Source of the DNA: Dillenia suffruticosa
Lineage: Eukaryota; Streptophyta; Magnoliopsida; Dilleniales; Dilleniaceae
Assembly: GCA_033439265.1 (NCBI GenBank)
Contig: JAVTVX010000035.1
Coordinates: 7,296,001 to 7,360,000, forward strand
Direction: 5' to 3'
DNA length: 64,000 nucleotides
The position numbers and the translations under genes were made by a program. Under the pieces are notes generated by a model. The model was not told the DNA's origin. It saw only the letters and a list, made by a program, of their open reading frames with translations, and did no database searches. Positions 13,001 through 25,542 of this stretch are shown here, one piece after another (within the stretch, counting starts at the first letter, position 1; each line of letters starts with the position of its first letter).

Positions 13001-16000
13001 CATTTTTATTGAGATAACAATTCTTATTATCAACTGAAAAGCAATTGTAAATAGCAATGAGAGGAATTACCTGCATCTCAGCTTTTGGCACATAGTTTTC
13101 AACAGGAGTAATGCTAACAATCTGATCTACAATAGTTGCTCCCTGCAAATAATAAAAACTAGTGTAAATTCTGGAACACTGGTGTCTTTATCTCATTTAC
13201 AAGAAGAAGATAAGAGTATTTGTGGTTAATACAAGAATGGAAAGTACATGAGTGACCGCAAATTACTGATAGAAGAAAAGACACTGATACAGCACTTAAC
13301 AATTTTTTAAGTATCAATGAAGGAAAAAGATTATCTTGAATATTGACCATTTTTCTCCTGAAAGAGGTTCTTAAGTCTGGGCTCCACAACAAGATGCAAA
13401 TGCCACGGAAAATGGCATTAGAAAAGATTTCCATATTAACTTTTGCAGAAAATCTCCTTTTTTTAATGATGTCCTATCTGCGTTTTACCCATGAAAAGCA
13501 ACAATTTTCTGGTTCAAATTACTATGATGGTTTAATAACCAGCACATAAAATGTCTACAATTTATTTATTATCGCATCTGACACCCTTCTGCATGTCAGC
13601 AATACACCAGCTTCATTTGCCAGAGATCACAATTGTGTGCACACTATCCCTGTGAAGAAAAGATTAGGGCAAAAAAATACAAACGAAATGACTGTACATA
13701 TTATATGCATAAACACATATGCATGGATATCCATCCGAACATTTACGAGTGTTCATTTATGTGGGCATAAAAGTGATGCCCACCATCACGCAACTTCGTT
13801 TGTTACATCAGCCATTAAAGCCAATAACCATATGAACACACTCAAGAACATAGCTCCAATATAGATCCATGAGACACATGCACATGATTAAAACAATTTA
13901 GATAACACTTTCTTGTCCAAAAAAAAAAAAGTTACATATAAAAAGCCAATGCCCTAAATTTACAGATTACTTAGTCGCCTCATTTCAGCTTATCCCAAGA
14001 AATTTCCTTCATTTAATTAGGCAAATAGGCATTATGCATCACGGTTCTATTAGAATGAAACACACACTTTTGGCATCTAGGGAACATGATTGATCATAAT
14101 CCTATAGGTTCGTGGCCAGTATGTTCCCGCAGCCAAAATTTACAACATCGCAATCTCCTATATGATGTCATTTTTAGTGGAAATCCCATCACAATGCAGC
14201 ATTTGCACATGTACAATACGTTCCCAGACCTAAGGCTTGAAGTCCATCCATGTAACATACTGATAACATCTCCCTTACAAAGTCTGACATTTCAATAAAT
14301 TAACAGCATCACATTTTGTGTATCAACCCCATAGTCATATCATCTAATGATGTGGAAAGTTAGTAAGGGGAAAGTTCTCTCCTTGACATGGTATATGATA
14401 GGCAAGTGCTTCTCGCTAACAATCGATGCTTGCTTGATCAATCATGCCGCGTCATCTAATGAAGAGGCAGGTCAAAAGTGCATTAGAGAGCGTCACTAGG
14501 TAACTGGTGGAAATTTTCAACATCAAATCATGTGCCTCCAATGTCATTTTTTATTACCAAAATTTCCCTCATTGTACCAATTTGTCACATCATCAGATAA
14601 CACAGCTACCATGGGTGACATCTAAGCTCCCATGTTCTCAATTTATTATCAAGTCGTACTTCATTCTGAAGGTGTTACATTCACTTTTCAGAAGATCTAG
14701 AAAAAGAATTTGGATCAGGATATTTGGTCCTGCAAATTTAAGTATCCAAGATTTTTTGAGCAAGGCACTTTTCAGCAACAGGATTCTCATATTCTTTCCT
14801 CTTTTATATCCTTGCGTCCTCCTTAATTAAAGAGTATTCAATCTCAATCAAGCATAACAGAAAGCACCCTGTATGCATCAGAGGTACAGTGATCCAACCA
14901 TACAAATTGGGCAAGATTCACTTTGATAACATTTATAACACCATGGGACTCATCTCATAGGGCTATTGACTCATGGTCAGCCCATGGGGCCACAGAACAA
15001 TACTTCAGTCCATATACAAGACAAAAAATTATCCCATTGTCATCTGTAACACCAAGAAATCTCATCCAAAAAAGATTACTCTAGGAGGTACAATTAGGAC
15101 TTTTGGTTCATCCTATGTACTCCAGATCCTTCCTGTGGATGTGAAATGTTGAATAAGATGCACTCAAACTAACAATCTTCTCCCTTACGTCCTAGTGTCA
15201 TTGCTAAAAAAGGTTATGGCTATTTAATAACAAACTTTTCTGATTAACTTTATGATCAACACATGGCCCAAGATGCAGTGCTCCTGCCCACATGCAAATA
15301 AAGCATAGGTCCAATTTAGCATCACAAGACCTCACCACAAGGGCTTGATAAGAATTTTCATTCAGGTTCCTTGGTCAAGTACCCCCAGATATTTTCCATG
15401 AGAATCCAGTGTGGGACAGGGTACTTTTCACGGATGCAAGTCTCATATTAAGGACCTTAATTTATTTAAAAGGTCTTTCACAAAATTAGAAGCTTATGGC
15501 TTGTGAGGGAGAATGTTTTGGAAGGTTGGAGAAGAAAAATACGGGCAGCATCACCATGGGTGAACATCAAAGAAGTAAGTGAGTCTTGCATCATAACAAA
15601 ATAGATGATTACAGGAGGTTGGAAGACTCATGCCTTGTGTGCTGTGAGCTTCAAGGTAAAGAAGATTTAGTGTTGGTCCAATGTGTGTCAATTGTGGGTC
15701 CATTCATCTTTGTTGAAGCAACTCTTTGATATTTATGTTATGCTGGCAAATGAGGTAAGAATAAGAGATGGTCAAAGCTCAGTCTATTGCAACCTGGGTT
15801 AGTAAGACTAGAAGGCAAAGGGTATAGTCCTTATGTGAAACATACACATGGCAAGGAAATTGAGATATTACTGAATTTTTGTAGAGAGTTGTGTAGACAA
15901 ATACAGAAGGAGCTAATATAGGTTTTTAGGTGGAAACTCTTTACCACGTTCTTATGAGAGGCTGAGGACGAATTTTAACCATGGAATACCATCAAAGAAG

Positions 16001-17178
16001 AGGGAAAGTCTCAAATAGGTGATTCCTTAGCCAAGTAAACACGGAAACATGCAGGACGCAATTGTCCACATTAGAGAGTGAGAATGGGCTCATTTAATTT
16101 AGGGCATCTCCTTGCTGGTTGATGTTAGGTTAAAAATGAATTACTAGCATGGATTCTTTCACAAGGAAGAAAAGGCCTATTGATGTTATCCTCCCACTTA
16201 CTACTTACCATTACCAATTACCAATTACAACAAAATAAACCATTACATGAGGATTCAGAAGGAATGGACAAATCACTCTCAATGGCAACCATTCTTAACA
16301 AACTGCTAGTTTTCATGAGGCAAATATGATACTGATGTGGCTTCGCATTCATACTAAGAATGCTATTGTTTATATCTGGTGGCATCCCCTTTGTGTTTAT
16401 ATTATGCTTTTAACAACGAAAGGGTAACACCATATTTTCAAACACAAACATCCATTCTGCATGTCATTTTCAGTCTTTATTTCTAGAAACAGCATGAATT
16501 TTGAAATCAACTCGCTATATTATAACCCCCCAAATTTTCAGAACCACGAATAGATAATTGTCTTTTCTTTTATATTTTATTAGTTCAATATATTCAACAA
16601 CATTGACTATTCAACATATTAGCCCTAACCACCTTCCTCCCCCTCCCCGTCCACACCCAACAAGAGATAGGACATCAGTAAGAGATCAAAAACCGAATGC
16701 ACAAAAATGACTAGGCGACACCAAATTAAAGTGAATAAGAGGAACGGGTAAAAAAGGCATAAAGATGTAAGAGAGCGAGAGAGAGAGAGAGAGAGAGGCG
16801 CACCGATAACAATAAGGCGATTTCAAGGGCCTTTGGATCTTTAAAAGTAACATATGCAGTCTTCAATTGCCCAGGCTCACTGCACTCAATTTTAACATAG
16901 TATAAGTGAAAATTTTAACCCGAAACAAAATCGAAGAAGATGAAGAAGAACGAACGAACGAACCGGTAGATCTCAATGTGTTCAATGTCACCAGAGAAAG
17001 AGAAGAACTCGTGAATTTCTCTCTCGGTGGCTAGATCTGATAAATGCCCTACTTGTACCGTTCTCGTCTGTTCCAATTCCAAACACGAAAAGTAAAACAA
17101 ACATAAAGATCAAATTCATCAAACACCTCCCAAATGCAGATCAATCCAACACTACTTGGTTTCAATTCTTACCTGCAT
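7025..17178 (-). CDS. BPA1-like RRM protein (binding partner of ACD11 family)
   Basis: Eight coding exons, all frame-consistent: 17173-17178 (ATGCAG only), 16964-17067, 16804-16879, 13071-13142, 12933-12995, 10773-11113, 7214-7337, 7025-7045; 807 nt, 268 residues, the usual size for the family. Residues 3-85 form an RRM ([30 protein letters not shown]). The long exon 10773-11113 gives the charged helical region typical of BPA1-like proteins ([40 protein letters not shown]), followed by [20 protein letters not shown] and a short end EAPIAV. BPA1 binds the ceramide-1-phosphate transfer protein ACD11 in Arabidopsis; that role is inferred here. The transcript leader is GA-rich. The introns (up to 3.7 kb) carry a TIR element, a LINE tail and plastid DNA, and the terminal exon is duplicated downstream. 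Confidence 0.92.
8034..9434. mobile_element. TIR/foldback transposon (non-autonomous) in BPA1-like intron
   Basis: The outer ends are inverted: GCAAATTACTTGTCAAGGTCC at 8034 against its near complement at 9414-9434. Long subterminal arms match too: 8170-8420 is inverted at about 8920-9190, sharing for example TTTTTCATCGACCAAGAGAG with its complement near 9030. Arms of several hundred bp suggest a Mutator-like or foldback element without coding capacity. No clear target duplication is visible. GA-rich overlapping open frames inside the arms are not genes. Confidence 0.7.
9249..9361 (+). mobile_element. Short A-tailed LINE-like 3' end inserted in the TIR element
   Basis: The insert ends in A-rich sequence (about 9330-9361) preceded by GCCCTTAATACAGCTTTTAT, typical of plant LINE 3' ends. 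It is flanked by AATTGTAGCT (9239-9248) and AATTGTGGCT (9362-9371), 9 of 10 identical, a credible target-site duplication. It interrupts the right arm of the TIR element, so it is younger than that element. Confidence 0.6.
11735..12858. repeat. Two ~220-bp direct repeats flanking the petD fragment
   Basis: 11735-11959 and 12640-12858 are direct copies (shared CCTTTTTCACT, GCTTTGTATATTCTCTATTA, GGAGGGACTGTCCATAGGAG), separated by about 680 bp that includes the petD insert. They could be part of the same organelle-derived insert, or LTR-like ends of a small element that captured plastid DNA. A 21-bp tandem repeat (GAATTGACTTGTTACTAATA) lies at about 12530-12570. Confidence 0.75.
11951..12420 (-). 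pseudogene. petD: Plastid petD fragment in a nuclear intron (NUPT)
   Basis: Read on minus, this encodes [17 protein letters not shown], then [10 protein letters not shown], a stop in place of Trp, NDILYI and later [18 protein letters not shown], matching cytochrome b6f subunit IV exon 2. It is preceded by sequence resembling the 3' end of the plastid petD group II intron (GAGCCGGATGATGAAAAAGT). The match breaks off after GELAG near 11957. The internal TAG and the truncation show it is non-functional. It sits in the BPA1-like intron between exons 12933-12995 and 10773-11113. The right limit is approximate. Confidence 0.85.
13200..16800. other. Large BPA1-like intron, no assigned content
   Basis: A 3.66-kb intron between exons 16804-16879 and 13071-13142. 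I find no coding family, no clear terminal repeats and no tRNA here. Moderate A+T and scattered open frames under 110 codons look random. A (GA)n tract lies at about 16775-16797. Confidence 0.5.
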
Positions 17179-17185
17179 TGTATTC

Positions 17186-17189
<4 letters not shown>

Positions 17190-17226
<37 letters not shown>

Positions 17227-17300
17227 GGTAATTCGAATGTGGTTGTGTTGAGTAAAATTACAAAGAGAGAGAGAAGAGAGAGAGAGATGAGCGATGGAAG
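17190..17300 (-). promoter_or_regulatory. GA-rich 5' leader of the BPA1-like gene
   Basis: (CT)n at 17190-17223 and GA-rich blocks at 17263-17290 lie directly upstream (minus strand) of the ATGCAG first coding exon. Such (GA)n tracts are frequent in plant 5' leaders and promoters and may bind GAGA-type BPC factors. The start of transcription cannot be placed from sequence alone. Confidence 0.4.
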
Positions 17301-18030
17301 GGAAAAGGGAAAGCATACAACTCAGCTGCGTCTGTGTTTAAAGAGAGAGAAAATGCCCTTCCAAGTTTTCTTGTTAATTGCAGAGCTCTTTGTTGTTGTG
17401 TGAACAAAGCAAATCTGACAAAGTTTCTGCATATGTGAAGATTCTTTCCTTCGGTACGCCTCTTTTTCCCTTTTCCAGTTTTGTCCTTCTCCAAATGACG
17501 TAAATGCCCAAAGGGCTCGCGTACTGCTGTTCCCTTTGTTCATTGAAATATCACAGACTGCGTATAATTAATTTTATTAACTTCGTGACCATATGGCTTT
17601 GTTTAATTTAGAATTAAATATCTCAAAAATAAAATAATAAGATTATCTTCAAAAAAAAATAAAAATAGTTTTTTAATTAGATTTTATTTTTTAAATTTGG
17701 AATTAAATAGTTTATTTTTTAAAATAAAAATAATTTTATTAATGGCGTGGGAAGAGCAAAACCATATTTCCATTTTTTCAATTTATTATTTTTGTGACAA
17801 TTTAATCTATCCTCTAAATTAGATGAGAAATAAAGTGTAAATGAAGTAAATCAAACAAAATATTTTGGTAAGTTTTGTTTTTGATATGAATTTACAAACT
17901 TATGATGTTTAGAATTTAATCTAATTTTAATTTTAGAAAAAAATTAAATATACGAACAAATAAATAAAAAAGAAGATATGATTTGCAAAATTATATAATG
18001 ATATGGCCGACAATCAGTTCGTCTCTTTTA

Positions 18031-18221
18031 TTTTTTTTTATACTATACCAACCGGTATCCGAAATCATACTCTGACTAATTTGGTTCGGAATTTATAGTG
18101 ATCCATTTAAGAAACTATCTTTCTAATATAGTTTTTTTTATGCTTAACCCGCGAGTTGAACTCGAGTACTTGATTAAAAGATTTAACATCACATCCCATT
18201 AGGCTAACTGTCCGTCAGTGA
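18031..18221 (-). mobile_element. tRNA-derived SINE with perfect 13-bp target duplication
   Basis: The element is bounded by identical 13-bp direct repeats TTCGTCTCTTTTA at 18018-18030 and 18222-18234. On minus it begins TCACTGACGGACAGTTAGCC, has degenerate pol III boxes (AGCCTAATGGGA; GAGTTCAACTCG), a tRNA-unrelated body and an A-rich end (TATAGTATAAAAAAAAA). At about 190 bp it fits a plant SINE. The perfect duplication suggests a comparatively young insertion. Confidence 0.8.
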
Positions 18222-19417
18222 TTCGTCTCTTTTACAGGATTGAGTGCATGCACCATACTTGCAATAGAAATTTTAATTTTTGATGCCCAAATTGATATAT
18301 GGAATTAAATTGAAAGTTTATCTATTAACATGCAGAGGTATGCTTAGCACAAAAAAAGGGCCTATAGTACCCTATTTATTGACATGAATAGGGTTCCTCG
18401 GTCTGGCTATAAATTTTAAAGCATTGAGAGAAAGGATGAGAAGTTGGTGGGATTGAATTGAATTGCATTGGTTTGAACCTAATTATGTGTTGGGTGAGCT
18501 TTGTATGATTTTTAGATCTAAGATGGCTAACGTGGTTCTTGTAGAGACACTCGATTGATAAAAATATTTTATTCAAATGTTTATTTTTTCAAAATTTAGT
18601 ATTCAAAATTTTATAAATATATATATTTTAACGATTTTCACGATTGTTATATAATAAAAAAAATAATTAATTAATGTGAGATATAAATCTATGGGATCTC
18701 TTATTGAAGTAAATCAATAAATAAATTCATATGCGAATGAATTAAATAAATATTTTAATGATTTGAATATGAGATCTTATATTTTTTATATCCTCTGATT
18801 AAAATACTGTCTCATCCTTAATTGATGCTCTTGAATTCGTTTAGCCACCGTTGATTTGATTTACATTTTAATTATTATTTCTCTCACCCGTTATGTATAT
18901 ATAATTAGTAGACACCCATTTATATACATATTTACTTCCATATGCAAAATTTAACTTTTCTATATAGCATATAAAACAAATCTTCAATTTTATCCTAAAA
19001 CCACATTACATTTTTTACAATAATTTTATCCCTTTTAAACATCTCTTTGTCTATCCATCTCCCCCATAATCTTTTTCCTCAGAACTGCTCATAGTTGCAC
19101 ATACAGTGATCATCACACATTGAATCCAACCCCAAATGCTAATATTTAATCATATTGAGTCTAATATAATTTATTTTAATCTAGTTCAATTAATTTAATT
19201 ATATTTAATCTCATGGGACAGACATGCCCAAAGTGTATATTTTGCACTCTCCTAATACCCTAATCAAGAAATAATGAAATAGTACATATCATTGGAGGTC
19301 TAAAAAAAAATAATTGTTTCAAAATGAAAACCAATTAATTACCCATTGATTTCATTAAAATCAAAATTACTATAGCTAAAAGTAGCATAATTTATATGGA
19401 TTACGATCTCAAGAAAA

Positions 19418-19487
19418 CAGTTTAATAGTTATAATTTTCTCTCTCAATTTCATGATTTGAAATTCAAATTTCATGTAACAAAAAATA
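19418..19487 (+). mobile_element. Mini tRNA-like A-tailed retroposon, copy 1
   Basis: CAGTTTAATAGTTATAATTT (box A-like), then GAAATTCAAATTTC (box B-like), then GTAACAAAAAATAATA. The same pattern recurs at 19612, 45216 and 49001 on plus, at 44766 on minus, and in the tRNA-array units on minus. Confidence 0.55.
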
Positions 19488-19611
19488 ATAATAATTTCTA
19501 TAAATCATCATCATATAAATGGTTTAATACAAATTTGTATTATCGAAAAGGATTAAATTACAAACAAAAGAAATAATAAATTATTAATTATTAATAATTT
19601 ATTATGTCAGA

Positions 19612-19670
19612 CAGTTTAGTGATCATAATCTCTTTTTATTCTAATTTTAAATATTTATATAATAAAAAAA
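19612..19670 (+). mobile_element. Mini tRNA-like A-tailed retroposon, copy 2
   Basis: CAGTTTAGTGATCATAATCT, a shortened middle, then ATAATAAAAAAAA. The box A-like half is well kept and the box B-like half is decayed. Confidence 0.45.
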
Positions 19671-19695
19671 ATTATAATTCATTATAAAATAAAAG

Positions 19696-19751
19696 GAAAA
19701 GAAAATATGCCTTTTCCTTTTAATTACAGACAAAAGGCATATTTTCTTTTC
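19696..19751. repeat. 20-bp perfect inverted repeat, 16-nt loop
   Basis: GAAAAGAAAATATGCCTTTT at 19696-19715 is exactly complementary to 19732-19751. No flanking gene explains it; it may be a solo small palindrome or the edge of a MITE. Confidence 0.8.
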
Positions 19752-19924
19752 TTTCTATCAAAAATGTCTTCGTCAAGAAGCCAATTAGGCCAGACCCATT
19801 AACGTCACTAGAACTAATTCTTTGTCTCCCACATTTATGACGTCCATAATTTTCTGTCGGTCGAAGCCTGCATTTCTCTCTCCCTCTCTTTTTTTTCTTA
19901 TTTTTTATTATTATTTTTGTTAAA

Positions 19925-20095
19925 TTAGTCAAAAAAAACCATATCTTAATTAATTTGATTCGAAACTTATAATAATTCATTTAAAAAGTTATACTCATAA
20001 TATAATTTACTCTATACATAAATTACCACTTAAACTTAAAATTTTAATTAAATAATCTAATATCATATTCTAATAAATTAATTATTCGTTAATTT
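19925..20095 (-). mobile_element. Diverged SINE related to the 18031 copy
   Basis: Shares the order of blocks with 18031-18221: TTAATTTGATTCGAAACTTATA, then ATTCATTTAAAAAGTTATAC, then AATAATCTAATATCATATTC, then TTATTCGTTA, against TAATTTGGTTCGGAATTTAT, CATTTAAGAAACTAT and TTTAACATCACATCCC. Substitutions are many and no target duplication is left. Confidence 0.45.
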
Positions 20096-20172
20096 CTCAT
20101 CACTCAAAGTCATCCTTTTCTCTTTCTTTGTCTAAGAGGCCGGTAGAATTATTGGATTCGACTAAAATTACC

Positions 20173-20371
20173 ACGTTAAAGATTTGATGTCATAGTTAGA
20201 CTACCAACCTAATATTTGAGATTTTATCCCGATTAATTTGGGTCAACTACTTACATGACCTAATTGAGGAGGTAGGTCTCCCGTCGTTGATTTTTTCGTT
20301 TCCATGAGGGATCAAACTCCCGATCATGATTAAAGGGTTTCAGTTACTGAACCAACTGAACCATCGATAGT
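20173..20371 (-). mobile_element. tRNA-derived SINE-like element
   Basis: On minus it starts CTATCGATGGTTCAGTTGG, a good box A, and has GGGAGTTTGATCCCT about 40 nt on, a fair box B, then a non-tRNA body. A 7-bp match AATTACC occurs at both ends (20166-20172, 20372-20378), too short to prove target duplication. The 3' limit is uncertain. Confidence 0.5.
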
Positions 20372-23300
20372 AATTACCTTAAAAAAACAATAAAAATTTG
20401 ACCCAAATAATTTTGAATTGAATTATCTATTTTTATTTTTTATTACAGAGAAAAATAATAAAGTAATTATAAATAATCTCAAAAAATAAAATATTCATCC
20501 TCTCTTAGAAATAATCGGTAATTGGGATGCCATTACTAAAACACATTGCTTGGACACACTATATGATCAAAATTCATTTGAAAAATTATTTTATTAAACT
20601 TGATATGGAATAACAATTTGTATGGAAATAATTTCTTCTTCTTCTAACTCTTCTTCTTCCTTTTGGTTTTGCAAAGTAACCATTTTTTTTGGGGGGGGGA
20701 TCGCAATGGCAATGGAGAAAGAGGGTAGAATGGTAAAAAAGAAGAAAACATCAGATGGTGTGGGATGTCATTCCATTTAACATAATGATAGTCGATTATA
20801 GAAGTGAGTCAGTTTGATCCTTTTTTGGTCAATATGTGAAGTGTCGGCTCCTGTCTTCAGCTTTGAGCGCCGAATAAGACTAGAGTTGGACATTTTGGAC
20901 CCTTTATGCCGCCTCTTTTCACTGCTCCCATGTTAAATTGTAAATTATTATAAATAGATAGCAGTCCTGTGTTTCTGCCAGGGGTCTTAAATGGGTCAAG
21001 AAGCAACAAAGAATTTGGGTGTAAAACGTTTGAGTTATTCTTTGTTTTTAAATAATTATACTTGTTAAGGTGATGGAAATTTCCCATGACCAAAAGTTGT
21101 GCTGTCACACAATGATTGAAGAATTTGATTTGGTTTGTTGATTGGTCTGTTTTTGATCATTTTGGATAAGTAGGAGTTGGTGGGATTCGATGGAGGTGCA
21201 TTAATTTGATCCAAATCATGTACAGGTGAGACTTGTGTTGCTTTCATCTAAAATAGTTAATGTGTAATACAACTTGGGTTAATGGCATGCGGTGTGCCAC
21301 TTTCACCTTGAGCTTATCCAACAATTCATGCTTTTGAATGAACAAAAAGGAAAATATTGTGGACTGTCTTCTTTGAAAGAAATACCCCAAAACGCATGTC
21401 ATTTCAGACTGATTGTCTTCTGGGAAACCCATGAAGCCTTTGCAAAAGAAAGCTAACTTATTTCCCAGTTCTACTTAAAAGAGTTCATACAAGCCTCCTT
21501 TTGCCACTTCAATTTCAGACAATTGAATCCACCACTCAAAAACTCTTCTATGTTGGCTCCAACCATGATTTCCAAAAAGGTGGATAAATACTTTCATTGG
21601 CCTACAAGTCCCTTCAACCAGATAAACCACACAATTCTGCTCATTTTAACTATACATGGCTACCAAAGACCCCACTTCAACCACGTTGAGCATCACTTGC
21701 CAAAATGACTGCAAGGAAATTCTTGACTCTGGGGGGGGGGGGGAAGCAAAGCCATTTAGCACAAGCTCTTGCTAGTCGAAGCAAACATGAGAGAAGACAT
21801 ATTAGAGAGACTTACAAGGGAATGTACGGTGAAAACCTGATAGACCATCTTCATAATACCCAGAAGAGTAGTAAGAAAGGTTCTATTGGTGTTTTCTCAA
21901 GTTTGTGCGAGATTCTATTACTTTGGATCCTAGACCAGCATGAGCGTGATGAAGTCATAGCTAGAGAAGCCATTGAACAAGAAGAAACCAAATACTGGGC
22001 TCTTGTGGAAATCTACGTGGGCAAAAAATCAAGTCATTTTCTTCTCATGAATCAAGCATACGCCAAGAGATTCAAGAGACAACTAGAACAAGATATTAAT
22101 AATATCGAGACTCCTCATCCTTACCAAAAGGTAAGCTTACTATTCCTTTTTTTTTTTTTTTGTGGTATAAGGAGATGCAATTAAATAAAACTGAACTGAA
22201 AAATGAATGGTGGAAGTGGGAGGCTTTACCGCTTAAGTTGTTTCTGAGGGACATAAGTTTAGTATTTCTAAAGATGCCAAATGGTTATATGATGCACATA
22301 CTAGTCATAAGAATCATATGCGGAAGTCGAGGTTTGGTGTGACAGAATCTGGTGGCACTGGCTGCCTCACGAAAAGCACACAATGTCGATGTAATACATT
22401 GCCAAGTGAGATGCAAGGAGGTTCTTTGAAACAGGGGAAGGAAGAGCAGGATCATTGGATGAAAATGTTGTACTAGAGATTCTTAGCAAAAGAAGCCTTT
22501 CACATTCGAACAAACACTCTCTGGCTACAAACATAATGATTAAGGTAACTACTATTTTTTTTTTAATTCTACGTTAATTTTATCAAAATTTCATAAAATT
22601 GTTACAAGGAGATTGGATCATTTTTCCTCTACAACAGGCTCTCAAGAGGGGTCTCACGTGAATTTGAAGGAGCATTGAACGGGGTCATCAAATGCCTGTA
22701 CAAGCCGTATTCATATTATGCAAAGGTCTGATTATGGATTGATAATTAGCAATTTACTCCAAATTAGTCAATCATAACCCATGTAGTTTGTGCAGACACT
22801 GTATGCAAGTATTAAGGGCACGGAGAAGGATGACAGTGCACTGGCACGCATCTTAATTAGCAGGGCTGAGGTTGACATTGAAGAAATTCAAAAAATGTTC
22901 AAGAAAAAAAAAAGGGACGGAATTGAGAGATGCTATTTGTGACAGGGTTCCATCAGGGGATTATAGGAACTTTGTTGTTGCTGTCACGCCCCGAACCGGG
23001 ATCGTGAACAGCCGCCCATTGTCCCTGGATACCGACTGTATTTTTACAGAAAATCGGACAAAACCTCCCCATAAATCGGAGGTTTCCCGAGTACAATTTC
23101 ACCTGTATATCATATTCATCCCGAAAAATAAGTAAATGGCCATCTCGGCCTCTCCAAAATCAACGAATACCACAGCCAACATCCAGAACAACGTAAGGCT
23201 ATAAGTTTCTAACAGTTCTAGCAACAAACCTCTACTGTCATGCCCAACTAGAGCATGAGCAGCTGCCACACCGAGCGGACTTAAATTCTACGCATATATA

Positions 23301-24108
23301 AAATAAATTCCCAAGTTATTTTTAAATATTTACAAATGCCTCAATGCAATGAAATAATCAACACGAAAGTTTCACGAATAAAAGTCCATAATTTATACAG
23401 TCATCCCAGAAAATTTAGATAAATGGAATGGTCAAACTAAATCTCCAATACATAACAATGTCACTAATCATCGTAGCGGAAGAGATGGAAAACATTCATA
23501 CCCAAGCCCAGTGGTGTCTCCTCGATCCAACACTAATCCTGTGGGAAAGAAAGTGAGGGGTGAGTATCTATGGGAGGATACTCAGTAAGTGAGGGGATTG
23601 ACATCATACTATCAATATCGAGGTGAATTTGGAGTGTCAAAGCATAAGATAAGAAAATATCCATAGTGTGCAAACCGATCATGTTATTTCAAAATCATAT
23701 ATAATACGCACACATCAGAAATCAAGATATGCATCCCAAAATTTTACATCAATGTCATGAAGAGCCGGCCAATGAAATATTCCCGACAATGGTCTACCTC
23801 GACCAAGGACGGCGCATGGGGGGTTTTTCCAAATGCAAGTATTAAAGAATGGCTCTCTGCCCCAATGTTGACCACAGACTACCCCAATTAACCTGTAAAT
23901 AATAATAATGTACATATAACTAGTCAGCCGTGTATGGTGCCCCCGCCTGGTGCTAGACGGAGCCGTACTCAACGTCCTCTCCGATGAGGGTCAACCTGGG
24001 ACACCCATACACACGACAATCTGGCGGATACCTCCGGCCGAAGCGTATCCGGACACAAGGGGTGTCTCTACCAGATGTCCTTCGTAGCTACGGATCACAA
24101 TATCATAT

Positions 24109-24285
24109 CAGCCGGGCACGTAGCCCCATGCATCCCATCACCAGATCAGCCGGGCATATAGCCCCATGCATAATATCATAACGTCAGCCGGGCATACAGC
24201 CCAATGCATAATATCATAAAGTCGACCGGGCATACAGCCCAAAACATAATATCATAAAGTCGGCCGGGCATACAGCCCAAATGTG
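24109..24285. repeat. Five 38-bp tandem units inside the solo LTR
   Basis: Units start at 24109, 24147, 24185, 24223 and 24261, each with the core GCCGGGCATACAGCCC or a close variant followed by ATAATATCATAAAGT in the later units. Confidence 0.9.
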
Positions 24286-25542
24286 TAAATAAATCCATTT
24301 AAAACCATGTGCCAATGCAGTGGAAGCATTAAAACATATCAATATGTCGAAAATATGGCACAATATATGTTTATCAAAACTCATGGATGCATATCAATAA
24401 AGTCAGCAGTTAAGACACTCCAAAGGTCACAAAACATTTCATCAAATATTGGAAAGTCATAACAATCATACATTTTGCAGAAACATGTCATTTAAAAGAT
24501 ATTTTTGAAACATGGTTTTCAATCAATAGCGAATGTCAAAGTCCCATTCACCGTTCTACGGGAGGGAAGTCACTCCCTACTGACAAGCCAAATCGGATCT
24601 GACCGCTCGAGTCTCCAAAAGATCAACCTAAATCAGATCATCAAATTTCTGTAACATTCTATACTTAACCTTCAATTCATATATAATCATTTCATAATTT
24701 GTATTCTATTTGCATTCCACTTACACTCTAAACATATACAGAACATTTCATCTTAGATTCAATTCTAGATTCATCCAAAGTATCAGTTAGAGCCGAAATC
24801 TCCTCACCTAGGGTTTTCTCGAAGCGCCGAGTCTCGTCCGAAAGTCGCTTCGGTCACTCCAAAGTCTGTAGGGTTTCCTATCAAAACAAGGTTTATTTGT
24901 TAGATCTAAACACAGATCCGAAGCAAAACCCTAAGTCATTTACCTGCGTGGAGATTCGTGGGCTGTCACGGGCCGTCGCGGGCTCGTGGGCCACGGGCCG
25001 AACTAGGCTCGTGGGCCACGGGCCGAACTGGGCTCGTGGGCTACAGCTAGATGGCTCGCTGTCTGCGGGCCAGCGGGCTGGCGGGCCGATGGGCCGGTGG
25101 GCCTGCAGCTGATGGGCCTGCGGGCTGACAGTGGCTCGCGGGCTGGTGCTCGCCCGTGTGCTGGCACGCGCCCGTGTGCTGGCACGCGCCCGTGCGCTGC
25201 GCTGGCTCGTGCGCGCTCGCGCGCTGCTGCGTGCCCCTGCGCACTCGCGCACTCTGCTCGCGGGCTCTGCTCGCGCGCCTGCTCGCTCGCCTGCTCGCGC
25301 GCTCTGCTCGTGCGCCTGCTCGCTTGCGTGCTCCTGCGCTCCTGCGCTCGCGCTCCTGTGCTCCTGCGCTCGCGCTGTGTGCTGGGGGATCGCGCTGCAG
25401 AAGGCACTGCAGTCGCGCGCTATGGCGGAAGAAGATGCTCGCGGAGGCTCGTGGCGGTGTGCGGCGAGGCGGAGAGAGAGCGATCGTCGGAGATCGCGAG
25501 AGGGAGAGAAGACAGAGTGAGGTAGAGAGAGAAACCGAGAGG

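Larger units (their letters stand above)
17560..21655. other. AT-rich spacer with SINE remnants
   Basis: No gene is supported between the BPA1-like leader and the annexin pseudogene. The stretch is AT-rich and carries several small tRNA-derived retroposons listed separately, a 20-bp hairpin, and poly-G runs. Segments near 18440-18530 and 21170-21260 share a weak similarity (TTGGTGGGATT and following), perhaps an old dispersed repeat. Confidence 0.5.
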
